Assembly (NCBI GenBank): GCA_033439265.1
Contig: JAVTVX010000024.1
Span: forward strand, 992,001-1,056,000
Length of the DNA: 64,000 nt
Source of the DNA: Dillenia suffruticosa
Lineage: Eukaryota > Streptophyta > Magnoliopsida > Dilleniales > Dilleniaceae
Direction: 5' to 3'
The notes beneath the pieces are model-generated. The model was given only the letters and a program-made list of their open reading frames with translations. It was not told the DNA's origin and did not search any database. How positions within the stretch are numbered: the stretch's first letter is position 1; every line of letters starts with the position of its first letter. A program made the position numbers and the translations under genes. Shown piece after piece: positions 1-10,817 of the stretch.

Positions 1-2339
1 AAGTTATATTCTCATATTTCTCCCGGTCTCTAGTGCGATTAATTTGGAAAAAATAATTTTGTGCTAATTAGTACAATATAATCTGAAATTTTAGGGTTCT
101 AAGATTAATTTTGTGCCATAAATGTGCTAAGATTAATTAGTAAAAATAATTTTGTGCTAATTAGTGTTAGGGCTTTGAGATTAATTTTGTGCTATAAATT
201 AGTAGAATTTTGTGCTATAATTTAGTAGAATATAATATGAATTTTTTCATTTTTTTCATCACGGTGTATTCATTCTCTGTCTGTGAAGTCTGAAGGCATT
301 GATTTCTAATTCTGAAGTCTGAAGGTATTCTCTGTCTCTAAACTTGTAGTGCTTCTTATAAATTTAATAATTCTGTGAGTATTAACAGGAGTGAGTGAGG
401 TAGTAAAAATCCATACCAAGGCAGTCGGGGAGTACCCTGTGCACGGGTGAGCCCTCTTCAGAACAAGAATCCATACCCAAGTGTTTGTACAGCTGTTTGG
501 AATGAACAAAAATGTTTTCTCTCTGTATAACACTGATAAATAGGGTTGAACATTAAGATTTTATTTATAACCTTGCAGTTATGTTATTATACTCATTTAT
601 GAAATAAATCTTATTGTTACCTTATTGTAAAGTTTAATATACATGATATTCTGTAAAGTTTAATTTAATACCTTATTATAACAACAACAACAATAACAAA
701 TCGAATCTTAATTCTAATAATTTGGGATCAATCATTTGAGAGACAAATTTAGAAATAAAATTTAATACATTATTGTAAAGTTATTAAAATTTTAATATTG
801 AGATTAAAATTTAATTTGTTGTCGTTGTTACTGTATTATAAAGTTCTTAAAATCTTATCGCAAAGTGTGATCCTATATGTTTGTTTGTACGGTTGTTATT
901 AAATGGTTTCTATGTGTTGATGTGAAAGAAATTGGAGTGCATTATAATCTTGCAGTGCTTTTTTATGTTTTCTCATTTTCTTGCACAGTAACCTTGCAGT
1001 GCATTATAACTTTGCTCTTTGCATTCTGTGTCTCTAAACTAAAGGCATTGGCATTGCTTTTTAATGTTTTCTCGTAGGCATTGGCATCGGAACATTTGCA
1101 AGTGGTTTTTTTTATGCAAGCGGAGTTAGAAATAATGTTAATTTTGATGGGACAAATTTGTTGGGATAAATATTGGATCAGTCGTATTTATATGAAGTCC
1201 TAAACTATTAAGTAGACCATACGTTGTTTTCGTGACATTTGGTAATTTTGTTTTATGTCTTCTGTTTATATTTTATTTATCTTTTCTTTTTATTTGTTAT
1301 TTTGAGATAATGAAAATGTGAATTTATGAGTTTTTAATTTTTATCATATGTTATATTATCTTTTATAAATATTGTGATTGATTTTTTATATTTAAAAAAT
1401 ATAATTATATATTTTTATATTATTTTAAAATAATAAAAAATAATTAACGATTAAATCAATATTTCAACGATTTAACCGATTGAATCATAAATTTCAAGAT
1501 ATATAGGTCGGGCTTAATAATGATGATGTTACTTGAGAACCGACTGGACTTCATATGTTTGCAATCTGTGGGTTTATGTTAAGGTTTTAGCGTGCGAGTG
1601 ATGGGAAAAAGTAATTGGCGAGTTGATAAAGCGATTCTAAGCATCGGTATCTCTTTCTGGACGAACGGAAAATCAAAGTATCATCATCTTCTTCTTCTTC
1701 TTCTTCTTCTTTGCAATCCCTCTCCCTCCCTCCCTCTCTCTCAACACATGAATGCCTTCGCAAAATGCAATCAAATAAGCCTAAAATAGCAGTTTTTTTT
1801 TTTAATTTTATTAATAACGTCTAGTTATTTTAGTGAATAAGTATTAATTTTTTTAAAATAAAATATTAAATTTGGTTTTTACGTATAAAAAAAATGTGTC
1901 GAGAGACTTTTATCTTTTAAGAGATTAATTCAATTTAATCAGATTTAGTCAGAATTAATGTTATTATTGGATATTAGTGATTTAAATTAAAAAAATAAAA
2001 ATTTTTTAATAGACTAATTTTGAATTAAACATAAAACAATAATTAATTTTATATTTGATCCCAAAATTAAAATTTTATGGCAAGATATTTTTTATGCCAT
2101 GCCAAATAAAATATATTATTTTATTTTACAAAAATATAGTAATTGAAAAAATTAGGAAGACTTAGTCAAATAAATTGTTATATTTGGTCTTTTTTCTTGC
2201 ACAATTTTTTTAACTCATTATTATTATCTTCTCCGATTTACTAATTTGTCTATAATTTATATTTGTAGTTTTTATTTTTGGACCGTTTTGTTTTGTTTTT
2301 TCTTTTTTTTTTCCTGATATTTTAATTTCAATAATACTT
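1..2339. other. AT-rich intergenic DNA
   Basis: No gene is recognisable here; the open frames are short and contain no motif I know. The first ~240 bases hold degenerate, roughly 30-60 nt repeats built around 'aattttgtgctaatta' and 'gattaattttgtgctata'. A similar phrase ('ctctgtctctaaact') occurs near 325-345 and 1025-1040. A (CTT)n microsatellite lies at about 1680-1708. The rest is A/T-rich sequence with no visible structure. Confidence 0.6.
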
Positions 2340-2399
2340 TTTAAAATTTTAAATAATTTATATACAAAAAGGGGGTGGTATCTTAATTCTTAAACCTAT

Positions 2400-3500
2400 C
2401 CGATCAGCCAAGCTAAGCCCTCCGGCCGAGCATCTCTCTCTCTCTCTCTCTTTCTTCTCTCTCTTTCTCCCTTCAGATATCGAGTATTGCACCTTCAAGA
2501 TTCGATCCTGCTCAGGTAAACCCTCTCTCTCTCTCTCGATCCAAATCATTAGGGTTTAATTTTTCTTTCTCTTAGAGTGTCTAATTTTTGCCGTCGTTAT
2601 TGATTGTCTCGGATTAATTTTATAGGTTTTCGTCAAATTAGGGTTTGGGGTCTTTTAAAAAACCAAATTAGTATTAGGGTTTTTCCTTTGGCCAAGGCCA
2701 TAGCGCAGCTAAAGGAAATCCTACCTCCACCAAAATCAACAAGAACTTCTTACTACGACCACTCCAATGATCCGTGGTTTAAACAGCGATTCAGCTCATC
2801 CGAATCCGAAAAATCTTTGGAATTCAAACCGAATCCAGTCCCACAGTATCTGAAACGTGCGGTTTTCGTTCCTCAAAAAATCGAGGATTTCGGAGATGGA
2901 GGTGCTTTCCCTGAAATTCAAATTGCACAGTACCCACTTTACATGGTTTGAAAAGACTCAAAACCTGGGACGAAAATATTACCGGTTACGGTGAATGCGA
3001 ATGGGGAAGTTGCTTTTGATGCTATAGTTAAACAGAATGAGAATAAGAACAAGATTGTTTATTCCCAACATAAGGATTTGGTTCCGAAGATTTTGAGGGA
3101 TGCACGGGAGGAGATGGAGGAGGAGAACGATGAGGAATTGCAGAGGGAGATTGAGGAGACAACTCAGAAAACAAAGGCTGCTCTTGAGAAGATTGTGAAT
3201 GTTAGGTTAAGTGCAGCACAGCCAAAGAATGTGCCGTCTAGGTCGGATGATTCCAAGTTTATTAAATATAAGCCTTCCCAGCAGTCTCCGGCCTTTAATT
3301 CTGGTGCTAAGGAGAGGATTATTAGGACGGTAGAGATGCCGGTGGATCCACTTGAGCCAACAAAGTTTAAGCATAAGAGGGTTCCTAGAGCTTCTGGATC
3401 TCCACTGTACCTGTTATGCATTCACCACCTAGGCCTGTGACGGTAAAAGATCAGCAGGATTGGAAGATTCCGCCGGTTTTTTCTTTTTTTGGCAGGATAT
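2400..3500 (+). pseudogene. Truncated SNW/SKIP splicing-factor pseudogene
   Basis: The translation matches the N-terminal half of plant SKIP (SNW domain protein, a spliceosome and transcription cofactor), with phrases such as YYDHSNDPWFKQRF, YLKRAVFVPQKIEDFGDGGA and AAFNSGAKERIIR-like sequence. It is broken in several ways. The expected initiator reads ATA (about 2700: ATA GCG CAG CTA AAG GAA). An in-frame TGA lies at 2949-2951. A one-base shift near 3400 moves PVMHSPPRPVTVKDQQDWKIPP into another frame. Homology then stops at about 3465, just before the SNW signature that normally follows WKIPP, so the C-terminal half is absent. Upstream, 2430-2620 looks like a plant 5' leader with CT repeats and a possible leader intron. 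I see no poly(A) tail, so a DNA-level partial duplication is as likely as a retrocopy. Confidence 0.85.
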
Positions 3501-4044
3501 GTTCTTCGTAATTTGATTTTTCAATTGACATGCGCTGCTAGGGTTTCCTTATTTAAGGTCTACAATTTTCGATTTATGTTAAAAAAAAATTGTGAAAATT
3601 GAAGTTTAGATTCCTAGTGATCAATTTCAAACCAACGGGGTACAAAGGAGTAGGTTAACTACTGAAGTCGTTTACAGATTCTTTTTAGTTTGATTTCTGG
3701 ATAAACATTATTGCGATAAATATGCTTGAAGAACCCTTTAATTATACTTCCCAATGTGTAAGCTTTGTTATGGGTTGAGCTGAAATGGGTCGGGTCATGA
3801 TGGATATACCGGTTTCCACCCCATTTCTGGTCTTTTGTTTACATAACAAAGAATAAATCTATTAACTTCTACAGTTCTGTACTTCCTTTTGTTGTTTCTC
3901 TGTGTTTAATGTATATTTGCTTTTTGTATGTTTGATTCTTTGTCTCTTATAATTGTATAAAAAGGTGACAAAAAACAAAAGCTATTGCTCATTTGAAACT
4001 CGTCTCAAAAATTTCAGTAGGGACAGGATCTGTATAAAAGGTTG
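3501..4044. promoter_or_regulatory. Spacer and probable 5' region of the THG1 gene
   Basis: This stretch separates the SKIP fragment from the THG1 start codon. No coding sequence is visible. A polypyrimidine tract ending in 'aaaatttcag' at about 4017 looks like a splice acceptor just upstream of the ATG, so a 5'-leader intron is likely and the promoter may lie further upstream, possibly inside the pseudogene region. No clear TATA box was identified. Confidence 0.35.
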
Positions 4045-7000
4045 ATGGCAAATAGCAAATATGAATATGTCAAGTCATTTGAAGTTGATGATAGAATTGC
4101 AGTGCCGGATATAATTATCATTGTTCGTATTGATGGTTGCAATTTCCACAGGTAAAAATGTTGTTCCATTGAAGCTATGTATGATTGAATTGCTAGCATG
4201 ACGTGTGGCACGCTCTTAAATCAAGGACTCTGTTTTAGTTAATTTTGAGGACTGGATTCTGGTTACTTCCAATATCAATTTGCATAGATGTTAGGGCTAT
4301 ATTTCATCGACTTCCCTTTATGTTGCTTTATAATAAACATGTTATACATTTTCTTTTAAATTGTTTTAACATAACCCTAACTAGGTTTTTGATAAATTTA
4401 GAAACTGGAAGGGTGAGTGTGATTAATTATGCAGAGCTAAATTTGTAAAGAGTTTTACCCTTGCCACTTGAATTTACCAAAATCATTATGGGTGATTGTT
4501 TTGGACTTTAACCTCTAATGTTGTTTATGTGTAATTTTTTTAGATTTTCTGAAGTTCACAAATTTGAAAAACCAAATGATGAGAAAGCCTTGAATTTGAT
4601 GAACTCTTGTGCAGCGGCTATATTGGAGGAGTTTCCTGATATAATATTTTCTTATGGTTTCAGCGATGAGTACAGGTATTGCAGTTTTCTGTGCACACTT
4701 GTGAACCATCATTCCTCTTTCTACCTGTTTGAATGTATTTTAAACAATTTGAGTAATATTATTTTATCTTTTGCAATGGCTCCAGTTTTATCTTCAAAAA
4801 GACATCCAAATTCTACCAGAGACGTGTCAGGTTTTTACCCTTATCCTTTTGTCTATGTATTTTCTGGTTCTCTATATATGCAGTTTTTGTTTGTGAGGAG
4901 GACTCTCGAAGAAACAAAATTTGTTCCCTTTTTTTTTCCTTAAAAACTGTGAAGTAATTCATTTATTACTGCCAATTAAAAGCTCTGTCAAATTTTGTTT
5001 GAGAAAGCCATCTCATTACATTTTATACGTCATCATTCTTATGGATTTTAAATAAGGGTTAAAAAAGTAATACAGTAGAATAAGAAAAACTAATTACTTG
5101 CGTTTGCTGTCTTCTTTCTCTGCATAAGCCTCTTTACTTTGTGATTTTATGTGTAACTCTCCCATGCTCACAGTCTCTCTCTCAACTAGTCTCTTTCTCT
5201 CTCCCTATATTGATGATCATTTTTTGAATTTCAAAAATTATTAATTAATATTCGATGATAAGACATGTTAAATGGTTTTTTTTACATAAAAATAAATGTG
5301 TAAACTTATGTATGTTTCGACCTCAAGGATTGTTAAATGAATGTTCACTTTGTTAGTCTTGTTTATGTGTGCATTTTCTTGGATTGTGATTGGCTGTCTT
5401 TAACTACTAGTTCTCAATCTTTGTTCTACAGCAAAATATTGTCCCTTATTGTGTCTCTCTTTACTTCCATGTATGTCACTAAATGGAAGGAATTCTTCCC
5501 TCAAAAGGATTTGTTGTATCCTCCATCATTTCATGCTCGGGTCAATTGTGCATCAGTGGATGGCCTTCAAGCATATTTAGCATGGAGACAAAATGAATGT
5601 AAGTATTGATCTCATTGGCCAAACTAACCACTAGAAATCTTTCCCCCTTTCGAAGTTATGTGCAAAGAAAAAAAAATGATTTCTTGCACAAGGATTTTCA
5701 TTCTGTTTCACTCTTTGAACATGGAGGAGAATGATTCAAGAGTTACAACAAGAATGCAAAGATTATCAGATTGGAGTTAATTTGAACTTCAATTTTTTTT
5801 TATCTTGGTCATGACTTTATTGTGGAAGTTAATAAGCGAAGCTTAATATTTTGCAGGTCACATCAATAACCTGCATGATACGTGTCTTTGGATGCTGATT
5901 AAAGGTGGGAAGACGGAAATTGAAGCATTAGATATATTAAAGGTGGCATTGCTCATGATTAATATTTGTCAATCATCATATAGTGCTTATACATGGAAAG
6001 CAAATAATTTCAATAATCACATTTTTGTGCTTAATGCGGAAGAAGTGTGTATTTCTAGGCACAAGATGATAGGAAGCTAAACTGATTCTACCTATAAAAA
6101 AGAATGTGTCCTCATCAATGATATTAATGTCCCAGAGGAATCGAGATTCTGCTGAGTATCATTATTAAGACGTCAAGGATGATTTTGAATGAATTCACAC
6201 ATCGGTATTGGAGACTTGTCTTGCTTGTGAACGGGTTTCTGGGATCAACTTCTGATTACTTCTAGTGAACAAGAGCATCATCTGAGAGTTTCACGATCAG
6301 TGGACATAATTTAAAGTTTTATTTTTATTATTGTTTTTGTTGTTGCCACAAGATGATACTTGGACAGCTACTGGTGTTACTAGGAGATGTGCTTACAGAT
6401 GGTCCTCATCATGCATGAGAAAAGCATATTGACTCTTGTTGATCAAACTTCTTGGCTAGTCACGTTACACTTACATAATTTAATAGAGTTACAGGACTGA
6501 TATCTTTCTTACAAAAGAAAAATGATTAGGAGACTGCCTTTGGAAATGGAAATCTATATATATTTGACCTCTGCTGACATCTTTTTAAATGCTCAATTCT
6601 AAAGATGAAGCGGAGTCATTAAATACTCCATTTTGCGAATGTTCCTCATCCCTTCCCCGATCCTTCACGATTCACAGACATCTGATGCAGTGCGTGTATA
6701 GAACCAACTTTTTGCCGATACGTTTTGTGTAAAAGCATCAAAAGATTTTTATACCACAATCATCAAATTGCGTATGCGGAATATGACTATAACATCCACA
6801 TCTATCTGTACTAATTTATGTTCCTGTTAGTTCTGCAGGGAACTCAAAAACAAGAGAAAAATGAGATTCTTTTTCAACAATTTGGTGTCAACTACAGAAA
6901 TCTTTCTGAAATCTTTCGTCAAGGATCTTGCATATTGAAGGCAAAGGTTTTTATCATTTCAATAAATGAATCTTCTTCTATCACTTAAAATTCCTTTTGG

Positions 7001-9500
7001 ATTACAATTAGTTTGGAGAGACTTCAGTGAATGTGCAAGTATGAGTTTCTGTGAAAACATGGATGAACTTTGAAACAGCTGTTCAATGTTATTCAGGTTG
7101 AAGATATTGTTAAGTACAATGAGAATGGCGGTCCGGTCAAAAGATTAAGGAGAAAGGTTGCAGTAGCTCATTCAGTCAATATAGCTGGGAGGAAGTTTTG
7201 GAATGATCATTCATCCCTCGTGAAGGAATTGGGTGAATTTACAAATGAAATAAGAAAAATTGAACCTGACTATGTTAACTCCTTCCTCATTGAAGACAAG
7301 CTGATTCCGTCCCATTGGATTGTTGTGAGAATTGATGGCTGCCATTTTCATAGGTAACTGCATTTGTGTTTTGTTCTTCCTCTTTCTTCTTCTTGTTCAT
7401 GGAATTCAGTTGGTCTGTACATTCTTTGGTGGTTAATAGACACATAATGTTGTTCTAAATGTTGGTCAGACTGCTTAGCTGGTTATACATCTCATGGTCA
7501 ACATGGTTTTGCAAGTCATTAGCAGAATTATTAGAGAATTTATGAAAAATAGTACTGTTCCAGAAGGATGTACTAGAAAGATAACATACAAGTTCAAGAA
7601 TTTAAATTTCATCTCTTTTCCAGGTTTTCCGAGGTTCATGAATTTGAGAAACCAAATGATGAGAGAGCTCTGAATCTTATGAATGCGTGCGCTCTTAGTG
7701 TCTTAGAGGAGTTTCAGGATATAGTATTCTCGTATGGTGTCAGCGATGAATACAGGTGCTCTTTCCCCCCTTCCCCAGTGTACATATGAAATTACACGTC
7801 TCACTTCAACTTGGTGTTGAAATTTCAGCTTTTTATTGAAGAAGGACTTACAATTCTACCAACGGTGTGGCAGGTTAGCATTTTCACCAAGTCATTGACT
7901 TCAGAAGCATTGAATTCCAAATGGTTAAAGGCATTTTTATTCATATCTTTAGAACTTACTCCGGAAAATTGCATTTGCAGTGAAATAGTGTCTCTCATAG
8001 TATCATTCTTCTCTTCCAATTATGCAATGAACTGGAAAAAATTCTTCCCTCAGAATGAGTTGAAATACCCACCTTCCTTTGATGGAAGGGCTGTATGCTA
8101 CCCTTCTTCAGAAATTGTGCGAGATTATTTGGCATGGAGACAAGTTGATTGTGAGTATGAACAGAATCTAAAAGTTGATTGTCATTATTGGAGTTCCTTT
8201 TTTTATTTGAAAATGAGGATCTTTTCTTTAGCTTTGTTTTGATTTGTGTTTCGAGACAATTGCTGTTTTGATTTTGAAGACAACCAAGCATTGTCTCATT
8301 TTTATCCTTTCATTTTACAGGTCACATCAACAATCAATACAACACTTGTTTCTGGATGCTTGTGAAGTCTGGAAAAAGAAAAAGTGAAGCTCAAAATATT
8401 CTGAAGGTATTTAATTTAATCACCCGAAGAGTTTTTGTTTATTACTATGGCATGTTAGTAAGTTTATCTATGTTGGCACTTTGTCTCCTTTAGTTTCTTA
8501 ATTTAGTTCATTCTTGTTATTCAAATGGGTCATCAATGGAAAGTTGGAGAAAAGATGTCCCGACTTGGTTAGAAGAGTTGGCGGCCAATAAGTGGACATG
8601 ATGGTATAGTGCATTTGATATTGCTGCAACTCATGAAACATTTGCAACAATATGTAAATTGGAAGGATCACTTGCATGTTTGAAGTTCTAAATGTCTTGT
8701 GGTACCGATTTCTCTTATTTAAAGCACAAGTGTCTAGTTCTTGTTTTCTTTATTGTTTGCAGTTTGCAAGCATATTGGAGAAAGGATGGAGAGGATGCCT
8801 CCTGACTTTTTCATGAGACTGAGTGTGATTTCATTTAGTTAAATAGAATAGTTCATTCTTTTGTGAGCAATGCACTTGTGGAATTTATGGCAATTTGGAA
8901 GGCAAGGTGGTTCAATTGTCGATTTACTTACATTTTATCGAGTGGGAATGATTTAGATGTGTGAACGTTATATCTAGAAGTCTTGTAATTTTGGCCGTTG
9001 AAAGAGTAGAAGTTGAGGCTGGTGATATATTTGGTGTTTGGAGAGTACGTCTTTAGCATGCTTTTATGATTGCAGAGGACATTAAGGAAAAGAATTTTCC
9101 AATATTTGTTTAGCAAAGTATGAAAATGCTTTTGGATTTGAAAGCAACAAGAGTTTTCCATTCAATTTATGTATTTCTCTATGGTTTGCCGTGCAAGAAA
9201 CTGCTTTGTACATCCATTGTATGTAAGCAGTATACTAGGAGTTCAAAGAGAAATTGTTTTGCAGTTTTTGATATACTGCTTTCCCTTTTGGTTCTGCAGG
9301 GTACGCAGGCACAAGAAAAAAATGATCTTCTGCAGCAGCTTGGAATTGCATATGACACTTTGCCTCTTATGTTCCGTCAGGGATCCTCGGTGTTTTGGGA
9401 AAGTTCTCAGAAGAATGTTGTGGTGGAGCATTGTAATATAATTGAACCAGACTTCTGGGAAGCACATCCAGAAATTCTTGATAAGAACTGCCGTTTTTAA
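4045..9500 (+). CDS. THG1: tRNA-His guanylyltransferase, tandem-domain plant form
   Basis: Adds the extra 5' G (G-1) to tRNA-His, the identity element for histidyl-tRNA synthetase. My model has 12 exons: 4045-4151, 4544-4675, 4786-4830, 5432-5598, 5857-5942, 6839-6946, 7097-7353, 7624-7755, 7829-7873, 7981-8150, 8321-8406, 9300-9500. It has 1536 nt, 511 residues, consistent phases and GT-AG introns. Two THG1 domains lie head to tail. Domain 1 has [18 protein letters not shown] and HINNLHDT; domain 2 has [18 protein letters not shown] and HINNQYNT. The metal-binding aspartates of RIDG and SDEY are present in both. Paired exons are nearly the same size (132/132, 45/45, 167/170, 86/86), so the tandem form arose by duplicating a block of exons. 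Plant THG1 (the Arabidopsis ICA1 family) has this layout. The start fits the plant [15 protein letters not shown]-terminus. Confidence 0.93.
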
Positions 9501-10085
9501 TCTGGGTAGGGTTTCCCCCTTGTTTCAATGTGTTCATGAATGTTAAGTAAATGAAAATTCAACTGCCTCTGATTTATTTTTTCAGCTGTTTTAACATAAG
9601 CCGGTGTTTTCGCTGATTGGAGAGGGATTTCGAATTCTACTCTGTTTGGTGTTTTGACGACGTTTGCAGATCATTTTTGAAACTTTATATTGTGATCTGC
9701 GATTTAAATATCAGACCTACTTTCACTCCATTTAAATATCCTGTGATTGGATGAATTATACAAAATATTAGACATCAGAGCAAGATGTCCTCAGTTTGAA
9801 TCATGTCATGACTCATGACCCTAGCACCTACTAATCATGCCAGATCCCGTTTCATTTCATTTGAAAAAAAAAAAAAAAAAAAAAAAAAACCGACTTAAGT
9901 TATAAAAGAATTAATAATATCTCTCTCCACTGAATTAAATTTTAGGAAGGGGTGGTAGTTATGCAAAATATAAGAGATCGTCAAAATTTTATATTAAGAG
10001 TGAGAGTTATAATCTGGGAGAGGGAGAGTTATAATCTTTGCAAAATAATATTTAAGGTTATAATTTTTAAAATTATAATCATATA

Positions 10086-10116
<31 letters not shown>

Positions 10117-10600
10117 CATTGAATTTCATTCATAGTAGCCCCTGTCCGACCCCTCCCTTGGCACCTGCTCCTGTTCTAATGCCGTGCGTTTGTGTGTGTG
10201 TGTGTGTTTTTTTTTCCCGATATTGTTCGATTAACAAGTTTTCTATCTTCAAGTGACAACTGATAGATTGATTAAATTTTTTTTGTAGTTATCTAATGAT
10301 ATTATAATTGAATGTAATTTGAGTTAAGTTAGATCTTAAGGAACAAATATTTTCGAATGTTTATTTTCTTTATCCACGAGACTCGAGTCAAAGATTTTAT
10401 TTAAAAAATATTAATATTGAACTAATAGCATGCCAAATGGATGCACCAACACAAATAGCCTTAATCTCTCAAGCAGCACTTTGATCATTTTTGGAATATA
10501 TAATCATAGTACAGTTACAATTATATGGAAATTAATTTTGCATATATGTTATCCTAAAAAGAAAAAAGAAAAGAAAAATAGTTTTAGTTTTTGGTGAAGT
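9501..10600. other. Intergenic DNA with A-tract and AT microsatellite
   Basis: 3' flank of the THG1 gene and upstream region of RPL17. It contains a 26-base A run (9864-9889), an (AT)n plus T run (10081-10116) and a short (GT)n near 10191-10206. From about 10430 on, the sequence is alignable by eye with about 49460 onward, marking the left edge of the duplicated RPL17-SPC12 block. No gene is seen. Confidence 0.6.
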
Positions 10601-10667
10601 ACATTCTCCTGTTGATGGAAAGGGCAGGGTTCAGTGCTACGCAGCATTGCGGGCTTCAATTGTAAAG

Positions 10668-10715
10668 TGGGCTCATGACGAAAACTAGGGTTTCGCATCT
10701 TTGGCTTCTATAAAA
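10668..10715 (+). promoter_or_regulatory. RPL17-1 core promoter: site II, telo-box, TATA
   Basis: A site II-type TGGGCT lies at 10668-10673, a telo-box TAGGGTTT (reverse of AAACCCTA) at 10686-10693, and a TATA-like TATAAAA at 10709-10715, about 100 nt before the ATG. Site II plus telo-box is the well-known architecture of plant ribosomal-protein promoters (TCP and telo-box-binding factors). A pyrimidine-rich stretch (ctctttcttcc) about 15-25 nt downstream of the TATA is a plausible start-site region. Confidence 0.7.
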
Positions 10716-10817
10716 TCCGACGATCGACTCTTTCTTCCACTTCTGCGAGAGCGTGCCCCGAAGAAAACCGTTTTCACTCTTCGCGGACGCAGCAACAGAG
10801 CCGCTTCAGACGCCGCC

